Of a stretch of 5,742 nucleotides of DNA, positions 5,419-5,742 are shown in pieces (position 1 is the first letter of the stretch; the number at the start of each line of letters is the position of its first letter). Source of the DNA: CAYZAW01 sp964476505. GTDB taxonomy: Bacteria > Bacillota > Clostridia > Christensenellales > CAG-138. The stretch spans positions 1 to 5,742 of the forward strand of contig CAYZAW010000077.1 of NCBI GenBank assembly GCA_964476505.1. The letters are read 5' to 3'. The notes under the pieces were generated by a model. The model saw only the letters and a program-made list of their open reading frames with translations. It was not told the DNA's origin and made no database searches. Position numbers and translations under genes: made by a program.

Positions 5419-5742
5419 TGCTTCGAACTTCCTTTAGTGTGAATGCTGGAACATCCTTGCCGCGATATTCAATATCGAGAATACCAAGCTGCCGCTTTAT
5501 TATTTGGCGCATTTTAACCGCAGGGCGCAAACAATAGCGGAGAAATCTTCGGGGATTAACGTCATCAACGCAGCGCACATTGGGAAACAACAGTTTCAAA
5601 TAAGCAGTAGCTATGCGTTTAACCGCCTCTGTATCCCTAACATAGGCCCCTTCCGGTACATCAATTATTGCATCGACAATGGCTCGATACGGAAGGCTTA
5701 AAAGAAAGAGCTCCGCAAAGGCTAACGGACAGGTCGAAGGAA
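5411..5742 (-). CDS. C-terminal part of a BrxL-like (Lon_2 / BREX) AAA+ protein, 5' end outside window
   Basis: The frame is open from the right edge of the window and ends at TAG 5413-5411, giving 109 visible residues. The segments RDTEAVKRIATAYLKLLFPN and RYCLRPAVKMRQIIKRQLG, followed by ILDIEYRGKDVP, resemble by eye the region after the AAA+ core in the shorter BrxL proteins: a helix with an AVK motif, LLFP, then a helix of the form A-x-x-x-R-x-x-x-x-x-Q-L. These proteins are Lon-related ATPases found in BREX phage-defence operons, where BrxL is thought to bind DNA as a multimeric ring. The ATPase motifs would lie outside the window, so the assignment rests on remembered family patterns only. 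The stop soon after this segment fits the short form without a Lon protease domain. Low hydrophobicity indicates a cytoplasmic protein. Confidence 0.5.
   Translation of the reverse strand, partial: PSTCPLAFAELFLLSLPYRAIVDAIIDVPEGAYVRDTEAVKRIATAYLKLLFPNVRCVDDVNPRRFLRYCLRPAVKMRQIIKRQLGILDIEYRGKDVPAFTLKEVRSND

Overview
The window suggests a bacterium of the Clostridia (Bacillota). The evidence is strong purine-rich Shine-Dalgarno sites (GGGAGG, GGAGGA, AGGAGG), sigma-A type promoters, TTG and GTG starts, a Lys-Lys lipoprotein signal peptide, and clostridial-looking TetR, GyrI-like and CPBP families. Base composition is moderate. No rRNA, tRNA, CRISPR array or transposase gene was seen.

Left part (1-1750, + strand): the 3' end of an unrecognised gene that enters from outside the window, then a complete lipoprotein with an inosine/uridine nucleoside-hydrolase fold (554-1750). 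Middle part (1751-2772): a 380-bp spacer with a doubtful small minus-strand membrane ORF, then a stand-alone GyrI-like effector-binding protein that probably starts at GTG 2132. Directly after it lies the last ~50 codons of a CPBP-family intramembrane protease, which is a remnant.

Centre (2769-4703): the best-defined unit. A TetR-family repressor (minus strand, TTG start) is divergent from a membrane-anchored alpha/beta hydrolase related to proline iminopeptidases. The shared ~115-bp control region holds two GACC-A-n-C-GGTC palindromes 34 bp apart, centre to centre. One covers the overlapping -35 boxes of both promoters; the other lies at the predicted transcription start of the hydrolase. 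The TetR protein most likely represses both genes and is released by a ligand that may be made, removed or altered by the hydrolase.

Right part (4704-5742, minus strand): the C-terminal 109 residues of a gene entering from the right edge, resembling the BrxL/Lon_2 AAA+ proteins of BREX phage-defence systems. It is followed without a gap by an alpha/beta hydrolase that has lost its N-terminal third. A 12-codon ORF with a CxxC motif starts across the stop codon of the BrxL-like gene. It looks like the start of a coupled gene cut off at the same junction.

Two truncated genes (CPBP and the second hydrolase) and a defence-gene edge within 3 kb point to an accessory region shaped by repeated deletion or insertion. 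The strongest biology here is the TetR/hydrolase switch and the possible BREX-like island beyond the right edge. No single wholly new system can be shown from this window alone.
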